Origin: Stygiobacter sp. RIFOXYC2_FULL_38_25
GTDB taxonomy: Bacteria > Bacteroidota > Ignavibacteria > Ignavibacteriales > Melioribacteraceae
Direction of reading: 5' to 3'
Assembly: GCA_001803165.1 (NCBI GenBank)
Contig: MHAZ01000017.1
Location: 186,001-250,000, forward strand
Length of the DNA: 64,000 bases
Under the pieces are notes generated by a model. The model made no database searches. It worked only from the letters and a program-made list of their open reading frames with translations, and was not told the origin of the DNA. Position 1 is the first letter of the stretch; each line of letters starts with the position of its first letter. The translations under genes were made by a program, and so were the position numbers. Shown here piece by piece: positions 40,098 to 49,559 of the stretch.

Positions 40098-42722
40098 ATG
40101 TTTTACTCCAATAGCAAGAAACTCTTTGCGCTTCTTTCTTTTATCTTTTTATCAATCGCTTTTTCCGGCTGCGGCGTTTACCGGAATTTTACCACCTACT
40201 TTAATACCTACTACAATGCAAAAGCTATCTTCGATCAGGTTGAAGAGGATATTCAGAAAAAGAAAGTTGATGTATTTGCTTTTCGCGATGATCTGCAAAA
40301 CAATCAACAGCTTGGCGGGCAGTCTGCTTATCAAAACCGCCAAACAAGCCCTCAGAGTGGTTACAGAAGTGAACAAACTTATGGCGGCAATCAATTAGGC
40401 GGCGGCAATCAGTATGGTTCCAACCAATACGGAAATCAGCAGAGCGGTCTATCCGGCGGAAGTTTATATAGCGGTAACGCAAGCCAAGATTTAACCAAAG
40501 TGATTGAGAAGTGCTCTAAAATTCTTCAGTACGAAAAAGAATCTTCATACTTTCCGGATGCGCTGTTCATGACGGGAAAAGCTTTGTACTATCAGCAAGA
40601 ATATTCCAAAGCGCAAAGAAAGTTTACGGAGCTTGCCAGACTTGGCGAAACAGATTACGCAAATGAAAATAAGCTCTGGTTAGCTAAAACTAATTTGCAG
40701 CTTCGCAACTTTGATGAAGGCTTGAAGCAGCTTGAAGAGGTAAAAGCAAAGGCGCTCGAAGATGACGAAGAGAAACTTTTCACCGATGCTTCCATAACAA
40801 AAATTTCTTTTTTGATTTTTAGGGAGGAACTTCCGAAAGCAGTAATTGAGTGTAAGGATTACATTCAGACATCTGATAACGATGAAATGAAAGGACTTGT
40901 TTCTTACCAGCTCGGAAAAATTTACCAAAGTCTTAGCGATGAACAAAATGCGCTTGATACTTATGCTTCGGTTTTAAATTATGGACCAACTCTGGAAGTT
41001 GAACTGCGAAGTAAACTTGAACACGCTAGATTGCTGAAGGATCTTGAAAAAGTTAACGAAAGTGAAGAAGAACTTTCCCGCATGCGCGATCAAGGTAAAT
41101 TCAAAAACAATCTTGATGAGATAAATATAGACCTGGCACAAATTTATTATGAAACAAGTCGTGCCGAAGAAGCAATAAATCTGCTGAAAGATGTGGATAC
41201 AACATACAAGATGCTTCCTACTTCCGGCATAGCCAGTATGAAGCTTGGTGAAGTTTATGAACATGCAATCCGCGACTATGACAGTTCATATAAGTATTAC
41301 CAGAAGGTTGTTTCCTCGCTCGCTCCACTTAAATATAGAAACAGTGCCTACGAACGGGCAAGAAATTTTGAGCGTTATTTCAAACTAAAGAATGAAATGC
41401 AAGAGCTCAATCTAAAACTGACTTATGTGCGGGACCCAAGAATTTACGAGCGAGATTCAATTGATTATGCGGTAGCCTATAAGGAATATGATGAAGAAAA
41501 AAAGAAATTAGAAGAGGCAAATAAGCCCTCAGGTCAACAAGTGGGAATGCAAGACCCGCAGGAAGTACAGCGTTTACAACAACTTCAACAGCAAATGCAG
41601 CAGAAGCAAATAGAATTACAAAAGGAGTATGATCGGAAAAAAAGGGCAGGCATTAACGAACCGATTCCATTAAATATTCTAATAGCCCTAGGCAAAGCAA
41701 AAAAACCGGAAAGACCACAAGGTGATGAAAAATCCATCAATGTTTCGGTAGCAACAAATTTATTTAACATGGGTAGTTTATTCTTCTCTGAAATGGATTA
41801 TGCGGATTCTGCCTTCTATTATTTCTCTAAAGTTGTTACCGAACATCAAGAAGACCCGATAATTCCACAGACACTTTTTTCTTTAGCAACTTACTATGAA
41901 ACCAAAAACGATACCATGAAAGCGGATAGCCTTTACAAAGAGATTTACGACAAATATCCGAAAGACCGGTTGTATCAAATTGCAGGTGAAAAACTTGGAT
42001 TGTTGAAAAAGGATGAGAAAAAAGTTTCAGCTAAAACCGAAGACCCTGCTGAACCTTTTTATGTAAAAGCCGAAGAACTTTACTATAAAAAGAATTTTAC
42101 CGAAGCGATAGACAGCTTCAAAGCAATTCACAAAAATTTTCCTAAGTCTTCTTATGCTGCTAAATCAATTTACTATGCCGGTTTGATTTACGAAGAGCAG
42201 AAAAATTATGACTCTGCGGCAGTAGCTTACGCTCTACTAACAAAAGATTTTGCTACCGAACCGGTTGCCAGACTTGCTTTGCCAAAGTATGAAGAGTACA
42301 AGAACGAAAAAGAAAAAATTAGAAAAGCTGAAGAAGAAAAAAAGAAAGCGGAAGAACTAAAGAAAAAGGAAGCTGAAGATAAACTGAAAGCAGCGCAGGC
42401 TAAAACTGATTCAGTGAAAACTGCAACTCAAATTCCGGCTGTAAAAGATAGTTCTGTTGTTACAGATTCCAACAATGTTGTGAAGGAAGAGAAGACCCGC
42501 AAGAAGCAATCTTATCTTGATAGATTGAAAGCAGACTCCGACACAACAAAAAGAGTGATTGAACAGACGGTTACTAATGATGATGTGCCGTTAAAGAATT
42601 TACCTAAGAGCACTTTACCCAAAGTAAAGAAGGATTCGACTGCTCAAATTAATAAGCCTGTCCAAGTACCGGCAGAAAAACCGGCAGTGCCGGATACCTC
42701 GAAGAAAGTTATTAAAGATTAG
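40098..42722 (+). CDS. large TPR outer-membrane lipoprotein (PorW/SprE-like N-terminus)
   Basis: This 874-residue protein has a lipoprotein signal peptide with Cys25 (AFSGC, a slightly atypical Phe at -3). Next come FTTYFNTYYNAKAIFD, a Gln/Gly/Asn-rich stretch (about 75-130) and many TPR repeats (about 135-440 and 550-725). A charged Lys/Glu coiled coil and a Pro/Lys-rich tail end the chain. The N-terminal FNTYYN segment recalls the PorW/SprE lipoproteins of type IX secretion and gliding, but no other type IX gene is seen here. The ATG at 40098 is preferred to TTG 40092. An assembly scaffold role is inferred. Confidence 0.8.
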   Translation: MFYSNSKKLFALLSFIFLSIAFSGCGVYRNFTTYFNTYYNAKAIFDQVEEDIQKKKVDVFAFRDDLQNNQQLGGQSAYQNRQTSPQSGYRSEQTYGGNQLGGGNQYGSNQYGNQQSGLSGGSLYSGNASQDLTKVIEKCSKILQYEKESSYFPDALFMTGKALYYQQEYSKAQRKFTELARLGETDYANENKLWLAKTNLQLRNFDEGLKQLEEVKAKALEDDEEKLFTDASITKISFLIFREELPKAVIECKDYIQTSDNDEMKGLVSYQLGKIYQSLSDEQNALDTYASVLNYGPTLEVELRSKLEHARLLKDLEKVNESEEELSRMRDQGKFKNNLDEINIDLAQIYYETSRAEEAINLLKDVDTTYKMLPTSGIASMKLGEVYEHAIRDYDSSYKYYQKVVSSLAPLKYRNSAYERARNFERYFKLKNEMQELNLKLTYVRDPRIYERDSIDYAVAYKEYDEEKKKLEEANKPSGQQVGMQDPQEVQRLQQLQQQMQQKQIELQKEYDRKKRAGINEPIPLNILIALGKAKKPERPQGDEKSINVSVATNLFNMGSLFFSEMDYADSAFYYFSKVVTEHQEDPIIPQTLFSLATYYETKNDTMKADSLYKEIYDKYPKDRLYQIAGEKLGLLKKDEKKVSAKTEDPAEPFYVKAEELYYKKNFTEAIDSFKAIHKNFPKSSYAAKSIYYAGLIYEEQKNYDSAAVAYALLTKDFATEPVARLALPKYEEYKNEKEKIRKAEEEKKKAEELKKKEAEDKLKAAQAKTDSVKTATQIPAVKDSSVVTDSNNVVKEEKTRKKQSYLDRLKADSDTTKRVIEQTVTNDDVPLKNLPKSTLPKVKKDSTAQINKPVQVPAEKPAVPDTSKKVIKD

Positions 42723-42735
42723 CCGTGCGTGAGTT

Positions 42736-43395
42736 ATGATTTCCCGCAAGAAAGTTCTTGATATGATTGAGAATGGGGAAGGGCTTAATGTAGAGTACAA
42801 GCAGAGATTTTCTACTCACGAAAAAATTGCCAAAGAAATTATTGCCTTCGCAAATACACGCGGAGGCTTTCTTTTTATTGGCATTGATGATAGCAAGAAA
42901 ATTTACGGCATAGCAAGCGAGAAAGGGGACAACGATTTAATTAGAGAAGTTGCCGAAAAGTACTGCGAACCCAAAGTTGAGATTACGCTTGAGTGTATGA
43001 ACATTGAGAAAAAGGATGTTCTAGTTGTAGAAATTCCGGAATCGCTGAATAAGCCCCACAGAATACAAGATTACAAAACAAGTTTGGATTTGAACACCGC
43101 CGCAGTTTATGTAAGAGTGAATGATAAAAGCGTCTTAGCCAGCAAGGAAATGATTAAGATTCTGCAAACACAAACGCGCGGAAAAACTCTTGAGCATTAC
43201 GAAGTTGGGACAAGCGAGAAAGTTGCCTTTAGTTATTTGGATAAGAACGAAAAAATAACTGTTAAAGAGTTGGGCAAGCTTGCAAACATTTCTGATAGAA
43301 GAGCTTCACGCACACTTATTAAACTTGTGCGGGCTAACATCCTTTTGATTCACACTAAAGATAATGGGGAAAGTTATTTCACTTACGCTGGGTAA
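42736..43395 (+). CDS. AlbA_2 / Schlafen-type AAA_4 domain protein
   Basis: This 219-residue protein has the AlbA_2 (AAA_4) domain at about 5-130: GLNVEYKQRFSTHEKIAKEIIAFANTRGG, then FLFIGIDD and VEIPES.NKPHRI. The C-terminal 70 residues look like a winged helix (ITVKELGKLANISDRRASRTLIKLVRANIL). Such proteins are nucleic-acid-binding regulators, some linked to defence. It starts 13 nt after the lipoprotein gene and converges on the TrmH-type gene 3 nt away. Its target is unknown. Confidence 0.8.
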   Translation: MISRKKVLDMIENGEGLNVEYKQRFSTHEKIAKEIIAFANTRGGFLFIGIDDSKKIYGIASEKGDNDLIREVAEKYCEPKVEITLECMNIEKKDVLVVEIPESLNKPHRIQDYKTSLDLNTAAVYVRVNDKSVLASKEMIKILQTQTRGKTLEHYEVGTSEKVAFSYLDKNEKITVKELGKLANISDRRASRTLIKLVRANILLIHTKDNGESYFTYAG

Positions 43396-43398
43396 AGA

Positions 43399-43938
43399 TT
43401 ACGTTTTACTATCAAACACTCTTCTTAAATCGAATATAGAAATTCCGTAAGCTACAGCAACATTTAACGACTGTTTTGTTCCATACTGAGGTATTTCAAG
43501 CGAAAAATCGCAGAGATCGAGCAGCTCTTGCGAAACGCCGGTAATCTCGTTTCCAATTATCAGCGCAATAGGAAAATTCTCGTGAGTGAAATTATAATGA
43601 GGTAAACTTTCCTCGGTTAATTCCAACGCACCAATTTTTACACCCTGTGATTTCAATTTCAGAATAACTTCTTTAGCATCCTTAACATATTCCCATGCAA
43701 CACTTTTCTCCGCACCGAGCGCGGTCTTAAGAACTTCTTTTTTGAGCGGCGAAGGGGTGTAGCCGCAGAGAAAAAGTTTTTCAATCATAGCTCCATCGGA
43801 AGTACGAAAGATTGAGCCAACATTGTAGCTGCTTCTAATGCTATCAAGAATTACATAGACGGGAAGCTTTTTTACATGGTCGAGCTTTTCTAATGTGCTT
43901 CTGTTGCGGGAAATTTCTTCGTGGGTAAGTTTACGCAT
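43399..43938 (-). CDS. SpoU/TrmH-family RNA 2'-O-methyltransferase
   Basis: This 179-residue SPOUT enzyme has the three family motifs: NVGSIFRTSDG (39-49), IGNEITGVS (about 133-141) and the knot-forming IPQYGTKQSLNVAVA. It uses S-adenosylmethionine to methylate a ribose 2'-OH in tRNA or rRNA. Its small size, without the extra N-terminal domain of rRNA-specific members, favours a tRNA guanosine or cytidine substrate, but this is not certain. It is the last gene of a leftward operon, starting just 3 nt after the exporter gene ends. Confidence 0.9.
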   Translation of the reverse strand: MRKLTHEEISRNRSTLEKLDHVKKLPVYVILDSIRSSYNVGSIFRTSDGAMIEKLFLCGYTPSPLKKEVLKTALGAEKSVAWEYVKDAKEVILKLKSQGVKIGALELTEESLPHYNFTHENFPIALIIGNEITGVSQELLDLCDFSLEIPQYGTKQSLNVAVAYGISIFDLRRVFDSKT

Positions 43939-43941
43939 AGA

Positions 43942-44265
43942 TTAATTTGTTTTGTATGTTAAGCGCAATCCGATTATTCCAATTACAATTAAGAAAATGA
44001 AAAAAACTCTTATCAAATCTCGCGGTTCGTTAAAATAAATCATTCCATAAATTGCTGTTCCAACCGCACCAATACCGGTCCAAACTGCATAAGCTGTTCC
44101 AATCGGAAGCGTTTTAACGCCGAGAGATAAAAACACATAGCTAAGTATCATAGTGATAACAGTAAAAATTGAAGCGCGGAGTTGAGTAAATCCTTCGGAG
44201 TATTTTAAGCCAACCGCCCAGCTAATTTCGAAAATTGATGCAATAAAAACATAAAACCAGCTCAT
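43942..44265 (-). CDS. small multidrug resistance transporter, Gdx/SugE type
   Basis: This 107-residue protein has four transmembrane helices and the SMR signature with the essential Glu13. WAVGLKYSEGFT and LPIGTAYAVWTGIGAVGTAIYG are closer to the guanidinium exporter Gdx (SugE) than to the drug pump EmrE. It works as a proton-coupled homodimer at the inner membrane. The start overlaps the GerMN gene by 4 nt (ATGA). No guanidine riboswitch can be placed before it, because the gene begins inside an operon. Confidence 0.88.
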   Translation of the reverse strand: MSWFYVFIASIFEISWAVGLKYSEGFTQLRASIFTVITMILSYVFLSLGVKTLPIGTAYAVWTGIGAVGTAIYGMIYFNEPRDLIRVFFIFLIVIGIIGLRLTYKTN

Positions 44266-44753
44266 TTAAAACCCTGTCCGGCAATGTCGAGGTATTTCTC
44301 AAGTGGTTGAGTATTTATATAAAAGTTCACCTTTTTCAAATCTGTAAACTGTTTAGCTGTTTCATAAAGCTGCTCACGTATGCGCGGAATATCGCAGGTT
44401 CCGTTGATTGTTAATTCTCCGTTTAGATAAACATCGCCAACTCCGCCGGCAATTGTAACTTGAAACAGCATCAGCTGAAATCCCTTAACATAATTTCTTA
44501 CTTCGTCTGAATCTGTTGAGGCAAGCAGTTCTGTAATTGCCGATTCGAGAGGAGATTTTTCCACTTTAAGGGATTTTGTAACCTCCACAAGCTTATCGTT
44601 GCATCCGATAATTTTACCTTGCTGGTTGGATTCTCCTAATGCTACGAAGTAAATTTTAATTTCTTGCTCGGCAGAGCTTTCTTTCTTACTTGAACACGCG
44701 GACAGAGCAATTACCGCGGCAACAAGCAAAACTAATAAGTTAATTTTCTTCAT
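44262..44753 (-). CDS. GerMN-domain lipoprotein
   Basis: This 163-residue protein has a lipoprotein signal peptide ending at Cys20 (ALSAC) and a C-terminal GerMN-like domain with ITELLASTDSDE, GVGDVYLNGELTINGTCDIPRIREQLYETAKQF and VNFYINTQPL. In non-sporulating bacteria GerMN domains occur in envelope lipoproteins of unknown function. A GTG at 44801 would overlap the upstream gene, but it would put 16 polar residues before the signal peptide, so the ATG at 44753 is chosen. It is co-transcribed with the DUF4249 and exporter genes. Confidence 0.75.
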   Translation of the reverse strand: MKKINLLVLLVAAVIALSACSSKKESSAEQEIKIYFVALGESNQQGKIIGCNDKLVEVTKSLKVEKSPLESAITELLASTDSDEVRNYVKGFQLMLFQVTIAGGVGDVYLNGELTINGTCDIPRIREQLYETAKQFTDLKKVNFYINTQPLEKYLDIAGQGFK

Positions 44754-44797
44754 GGCGGCTACTGGTTTATTTCTAACCGTAAGATAGTAAGTTACTT

Positions 44798-45697
44798 TCA
44801 CTTCTTCACTTTGAAATAAACGGTATCTGCAATCATTGATCCGAAAACACCAATTGCATCTCCTTGAATATTAATCTTGGGTTCATGGAAATTTCCATCA
44901 AACTCTTGCACACTTCTGTAAGTAAGATTGTAAAGCCGGAAGTTATCATCTGCGGCGTAAACTATCATTCTGTAGCGGCTGTAAAACCAAATGGAAATCC
45001 AGTTAATATCAAAATCAACTGTTAAAGCAGCCGGATTTACATTTTGTATCTGGCGCTGTATATATTTATAACGTTCAAGGTTTTTTATGACATCATCCTT
45101 TTTCACTTCGACATAGGAATTATCGTAAATGAAAGTTGAATCGCCTGCGTCCAGCGCAACAAGAGAAATAGGATAATAATTTGTTTCGGGTGAAAGGTTA
45201 AGCTTTAGAGAAAGTTCTTTTACCTTTCCTTCAGAATCAGTTTCGCGGTATTGGATTTCTCCGCTTACCGTTTCCTCATCAATAATTGAGAAACCTTTTT
45301 TAGGTGTTTTGGTAATTGAAGTTGCCGTCAAAGTTGTGATTTCAACTCTGGCAGAAATAGAAAGCTTATAGCTTTTGTCGTAATCAACCAGCCAATCGCT
45401 GCCCTTATATTCATAACTTAGTTTTGTGGAATTGTAAGTGAGCTTATAACTTTTCCCACTCGAGAGATCAGTTATACTAAGATCAGCATCAGATATAAAC
45501 AGAGTTAAAGGATTTGGCTGCGTGTTGATAGGAATATTCTTTGTTACACTGATTCCGGAAACTTTCTGCCCCGGATATATAATTGCGTTTAGTACAATCT
45601 TAGGTTCATAAGTCTTATCTAATTCTACTACGCTTTCTCCGCAAGAAAAAAGAAAGCCAAGAGAAAAGAAAAGAGCTAATACTTTTATGTGTTTCAT
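44798..45697 (-). CDS. DUF4249 lipoprotein, TonB-receptor partner
   Basis: This 299-residue protein has a lipobox at Cys19 (FLFSC). It carries the DUF4249 pattern: KIVLNAIIYPGQKVSGISVTKNIP, LFISDADLSITDLSSG and a beta-rich remainder. In Bacteroidota, DUF4249 genes lie directly after TonB-dependent receptors and probably encode an outer-membrane accessory lipoprotein of the receptor. This gene is 8 nt after such a receptor. The ligand is unknown. Confidence 0.85.
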   Translation of the reverse strand: MKHIKVLALFFSLGFLFSCGESVVELDKTYEPKIVLNAIIYPGQKVSGISVTKNIPINTQPNPLTLFISDADLSITDLSSGKSYKLTYNSTKLSYEYKGSDWLVDYDKSYKLSISARVEITTLTATSITKTPKKGFSIIDEETVSGEIQYRETDSEGKVKELSLKLNLSPETNYYPISLVALDAGDSTFIYDNSYVEVKKDDVIKNLERYKYIQRQIQNVNPAALTVDFDINWISIWFYSRYRMIVYAADDNFRLYNLTYRSVQEFDGNFHEPKINIQGDAIGVFGSMIADTVYFKVKK

Positions 45698-45705
45698 TTA
45701 CGACC

Positions 45706-48057
45706 TCAAAATTTTACAGTTACACCAATGCTTGGCAGTATAGGAAACATGTTCTGGTATTCAACGCCTTGTTTTATAATATTGTTCTGAACTTCATACT
45801 TGTATTGAATGAACCATACATTCTTTCTGTTGAACATGTTAAACACTTGCAAATAAGGAGAAAGCGTCCAGCCATCGTATTGAATATCATAAGTCAAACT
45901 GAAATCCAGGCGCGAGTAGTAAGGAAGATTAAATGTGTTGATATCGGAAGGATAAAGCGCTATTGAGCCTTTGTTCGTTTCCCAATCCGGCATCTGATTC
46001 ATTAAGTAAGCCGAGCCGGGAAGCGTAATTGGTTGACCGGAGAAGAAAGTAAAGTTTAGTCCAAGCGTCCAGTGATTATCCGGATGAATTAGTTTTTCGC
46101 CGCGAAGCTCGCGCATAAAATTGTTGAGATCAATATTTGCTATAACGTTTACCGCGTGAGTTCTATCGTGGCGCGGCTCGAACGAACCGCCCTGGTTAAT
46201 TCCGTCTAATGTAAAAAGTGTTTTTGAATAAGCGTAAGAAATCCAGCCGGAAATTGCCCCGGCTTCTTTCCTCAACAAAAATTCAACGCCGAAGGAATTT
46301 CCATCACCCCGGTTAAATAATCCTTTTTGATTTTTGTAAACCGGCAGATTGTTGGAAGAGTAAGATTCCGGTGTAACATCGGCAATAAATGTTTGATTGT
46401 AGGAATAAATGTCTTTGTATGTTTTGTAATATGCTTCAACTTCCAGCTCGAGCTTTTCACCCAGAGCTCTTTCATAACCTAATATAAAGTGGTTTGAACT
46501 TGAGCCGGAAACGTTTTCATCGGCTGTTGTCCAAATGCTGATAAAGAACAACCTTGGAATTCTATTAGCGTATTGATGAAACATTCCGGATGAGAATTTT
46601 AGATTAGCTTGTTCACTTAATCTATATTTAATTGTTAAACGGGGATCCAGATTTGTAAATATTTTTTCCGCTTTAAAGTAATCGCCTCGAAGACCGGCTT
46701 CAATATCCCAGAGTATAGAAGGCTTCCAGCTTGTTGATCCGTACACGGAATACAACTTTCTCGTCCGCATAACATCAGCAATGCCACCGGGAAATTCTTG
46801 AACTAATCCGCCGCTAACGTTTTTCTGCTCAAATCCAAATTTGAAATTTAGATTATCGTTGTAGAAATACTCTATAGCGCCCTTGAAAGTGAGATCGTTA
46901 ATTTCATTTTTCTCTTTCACTTCAACTGCTGTAAAATTAAAATCCGATTTGAACTTGCTGGCGGTTACCCAAAAATTTCCAAAGAGATTCGGTGAGAAAA
47001 CGGTTCGCCAGTTAACACTGCCGGTTAGGTTTCCCCAAACGTAATCAAAGCCGAGAGACTCCGGGCGTTTCTTATCTAACAAGAAACTGAGATCATCATT
47101 ACTGCCGAAGAAGCTAACGCTGAGCTTGTTGGATTTATTCAAATCAAAAAACGCTTTGAAATTTCCATCAATGAAATAATAATCGGGCAGCTCATCAACC
47201 CATTTTGCGAGAGTCTGATCAAAATATGTTCTTCTGATTGAGCCGGAAATTGAACCGATATCACCAATTGGACCGGATAGTGTTGTGCTTAGCGAAAGCA
47301 AACTCATCTGAGCTTGACCTTCAAAGTTATTTCTGTTGCCATCCTTATTTGTAATGTTGATTACTGAAGAAAGTCTGCCGCCATACTCCGCTCCGAAGCC
47401 GCCTTTGTAAACTTCTACTTTTTTTATTGCGTCTGTATTGAATGTTGAGAACAAACCAAATGCGTGCTCTGGGTTGTAAACATCGGTGCCGTCAACCATA
47501 AATAGATTTTGGTCAGGAGTTCCGCCGCGTACATAAATTGCTGATGAAAAATCGGAAAGAGGAACAATGCCAGGTAATGTTTGAAGAGTACGAAGCAAAT
47601 CCGCTTCTATTACACGGGGAACTTTGGCAATCTGCGACGGAGAGAGATCAATTTTAGAAACCGGTTTGTTGAAAAGCTTGTCAATAATTTTTGTTGAATC
47701 GGCGCGTACAACTATTTCACTTCCTTGAATGTCTTCCTGCTCAAGTTTGGCGTCAAATTCTTTTTCTTCGTTAGAACCAATAACAATTTTAGCCGATAAG
47801 GATTTGTAACCAACATAACTAATTGTTAATTCGTGGCTGCCGGAGGGAATTTTTGGAATAACATAATAACCGCTAACATTAGTAACCGCGCCGCGATTGA
47901 TTGATTTCAAATAAACGTTCGCGCCAATCAGTCCTTCGCCGGAAGCTTTATCATAAATGAATCCGCTGATAGATGCCAGACCGGTTTGAGCCCGGGAAAT
48001 TGTTAGTGTTAGCAACATCAACAAGTAGAAAATTAGCCGAGAAGTTTTTTTCATCAT
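45706..48057 (-). CDS. TonB-dependent outer-membrane receptor with carboxypeptidase-like N-terminal domain
   Basis: This 783-residue protein has a signal peptide (to about residue 23) and a CarboxypepD_reg-like beta domain (about 28-110, GFIYDKASGEGLIGANVYLK). A plug follows with IYVRGGTPDQNLFMVDGTDVYNPEHAFGLFST and VYKGGFGAEYGGRLSSVI, then a large barrel ending in Phe. It imports a bulky ligand with energy from TonB; a TonB-like gene is at 33927, distant from here. No canonical TonB box can be assigned. The lack of a SusD partner argues against a glycan-uptake locus. Confidence 0.92.
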   Translation of the reverse strand: MMKKTSRLIFYLLMLLTLTISRAQTGLASISGFIYDKASGEGLIGANVYLKSINRGAVTNVSGYYVIPKIPSGSHELTISYVGYKSLSAKIVIGSNEEKEFDAKLEQEDIQGSEIVVRADSTKIIDKLFNKPVSKIDLSPSQIAKVPRVIEADLLRTLQTLPGIVPLSDFSSAIYVRGGTPDQNLFMVDGTDVYNPEHAFGLFSTFNTDAIKKVEVYKGGFGAEYGGRLSSVINITNKDGNRNNFEGQAQMSLLSLSTTLSGPIGDIGSISGSIRRTYFDQTLAKWVDELPDYYFIDGNFKAFFDLNKSNKLSVSFFGSNDDLSFLLDKKRPESLGFDYVWGNLTGSVNWRTVFSPNLFGNFWVTASKFKSDFNFTAVEVKEKNEINDLTFKGAIEYFYNDNLNFKFGFEQKNVSGGLVQEFPGGIADVMRTRKLYSVYGSTSWKPSILWDIEAGLRGDYFKAEKIFTNLDPRLTIKYRLSEQANLKFSSGMFHQYANRIPRLFFISIWTTADENVSGSSSNHFILGYERALGEKLELEVEAYYKTYKDIYSYNQTFIADVTPESYSSNNLPVYKNQKGLFNRGDGNSFGVEFLLRKEAGAISGWISYAYSKTLFTLDGINQGGSFEPRHDRTHAVNVIANIDLNNFMRELRGEKLIHPDNHWTLGLNFTFFSGQPITLPGSAYLMNQMPDWETNKGSIALYPSDINTFNLPYYSRLDFSLTYDIQYDGWTLSPYLQVFNMFNRKNVWFIQYKYEVQNNIIKQGVEYQNMFPILPSIGVTVKF

Positions 48058-48122
48058 AGTTGGTATAATTAGTCAATAAAAGCGCCGTGAAGATAAACAG
48101 TCCCCTTAACCGAAACAAGGCA

Positions 48123-48506
48123 CTAATCGGTGGAAGTTTTTTTCTCAATATTAAGTTTATGCAAAAAGCGGTGAACCATCGGCGCTAAAATAATTCCAAC
48201 GGTTACTAAGAAAACAATTCCGGAAAAGAGTGCATAGAACGAAGCAAATAATTTTCCGGCATCTGTTTTTAATTCTGTAACCGGACCCATTCCGCCCAAG
48301 ATCATTGATGCGTTGAGTAGAGCATCCACCCAGCTTAATCCTTCTATGAAGTGATAGCCCGCTATTCCTATCAGCAAAGAAAAAATGATAATTATGAATC
48401 CGAAAGAAAAATGGTTTGCAACACGCTTTACATATAGTTTCTTCGGCAGTATCGGTTCGGAGTTATGCTCAAAGTGAAATCTTTTTGTAGAGCCGATTGT
48501 CTTCAC
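48123..48506 (-). CDS. two-TM membrane protein with pore-loop-like segment
   Basis: This 127-residue protein has two strong transmembrane helices (about 34-53 and 82-106). Between them is a short amphipathic stretch, WVDALLNASMILGGMGPV, in the place of the pore helix and filter of two-TM potassium channels. The TVGYG filter itself is not present; GGMGPV stands there. The start is GTG at 48506, one base after the stop of the upstream lipoprotein gene, with AAGG upstream. Function unknown; a channel-related fold is my inference. Confidence 0.7.
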   Translation of the reverse strand: MKTIGSTKRFHFEHNSEPILPKKLYVKRVANHFSFGFIIIIFSLLIGIAGYHFIEGLSWVDALLNASMILGGMGPVTELKTDAGKLFASFYALFSGIVFLVTVGIILAPMVHRFLHKLNIEKKTSTD

Positions 48507-48507
48507 C

Positions 48508-48954
48508 TTATAATTTTCTTAAAACTAATTTATTATAAAGAATTTTATTTTCATTGTTCGTCCCGTCAATGCAAATAACCTTGTAAGAACCAGAATCGAG
48601 ATCGTAGAACTCCGCATGTATTATATATCTGCATAAGCATTTGCAAAGATTAGGCGCGGTATCCTTTATTTTAATTGTGATTTCATCATTGGTCAATGAA
48701 TAAGTGCTGGTAAATCTATTAGAATCCGGACAGCAGTTTCCGATGACACAAAAATCAATTGTTAGTACGTTTGAAAATGAATAGACAAAGCAAGAATCGC
48801 TTTGGGTGCTTTTTAATAAACCCGATCCATTGCATTTGCCAACTTGCTTAATATTGGCAGAGGCTTCCGGCTGCAATGCAGAATCTCGGCAGCTAACAAA
48901 AAAAGCCGCTACGATAAAAGAAAGAAGCAAAAATTTGTTGCATGTTGAATTCAT
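48508..48954 (-). CDS. cysteine-rich lipoprotein, unknown
   Basis: This 148-residue protein has a lipoprotein signal peptide with Cys22 (FFVSC) and about ten further cysteines, including CVIGNCC and CKCLC, probably in disulfides. I do not recognise the family. It overlaps the DUF4878-like gene upstream by 4 nt and is followed by the channel-like gene. The periplasmic location and cysteine pattern suggest a small disulfide-stabilised beta fold. Confidence 0.65.
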   Translation of the reverse strand: MNSTCNKFLLLSFIVAAFFVSCRDSALQPEASANIKQVGKCNGSGLLKSTQSDSCFVYSFSNVLTIDFCVIGNCCPDSNRFTSTYSLTNDEITIKIKDTAPNLCKCLCRYIIHAEFYDLDSGSYKVICIDGTNNENKILYNKLVLRKL

Positions 48955-49364
48955 AAATACTTATCCCTTTTGAAAACATAATCCACAAGCCATTTCTCAC
49001 CGGTCTTTACGATATCAAGCTTTTTGCTAACCGGTTTACCCGTGCCGTTGCAAGTTTTAGTAAAATAGATTTTCCCTTTGGTTTTGGATGCATCTACAAC
49101 AACACTGTCAACAACTGCTTTGCACATACCTTCTTCTACAGTTACATCGTCGAGCGCCATTTTCTGCATCATAATTTCGATTTGCTTTTGACAATCGGCA
49201 GCGCCGCAGTATTTGGCTGCGTCGAACCACTGACCTTTGAAGTAATAATCAAGAAATTTTTCGGCTACTTCTTTGGGATCAGAATAATCAATTTCCGTCT
49301 GCGCATAGAATTCCGAAATTCCAAGTAGAATGAAAACCAACGAAAATGCTTTTAAAGTTTTCAT
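48951..49364 (-). CDS. secreted DUF4878-like protein
   Basis: This 137-residue protein has a signal peptide (cleaved near FYAQT) and a small alpha/beta domain. DPKEVAEKFLDYYFKGQWFDAAKYC, VDSVVVDASKTKGKIYFTKTC and EKWLVDYVFKRD fit the DUF4878/NTF2-like lumazine-binding fold. The four cysteines in the mature part may be paired. It is the first gene of the small operon that runs leftward to the channel-like gene. Function unknown. Confidence 0.7.
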   Translation of the reverse strand: MKTLKAFSLVFILLGISEFYAQTEIDYSDPKEVAEKFLDYYFKGQWFDAAKYCGAADCQKQIEIMMQKMALDDVTVEEGMCKAVVDSVVVDASKTKGKIYFTKTCNGTGKPVSKKLDIVKTGEKWLVDYVFKRDKYL

Positions 49365-49559
49365 ATTAAACTCCCGGATGATTTTGAAAGGGCAAGAATA
49401 AGGGGGGATTTTTGTTTTAATGTCAGCATTTTTATAACGCCAACTTTTTGTTGCTAAAATATAGTCAATGGTTGAAGAAAGTTCAGCGAAGAAATTTTTC
49501 TTAAAACACCAATTGTCTTTTCTTTACACTTTGAAATAACAATTGTTCTATTATCACTA

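Noticed and set aside
43942-44801. Guanidine riboswitch before the Gdx/SugE gene
   Set aside because: The gene start overlaps the preceding GerMN gene by 4 nt and there is no leader to hold an aptamer; the operon leader further upstream shows no such structure.
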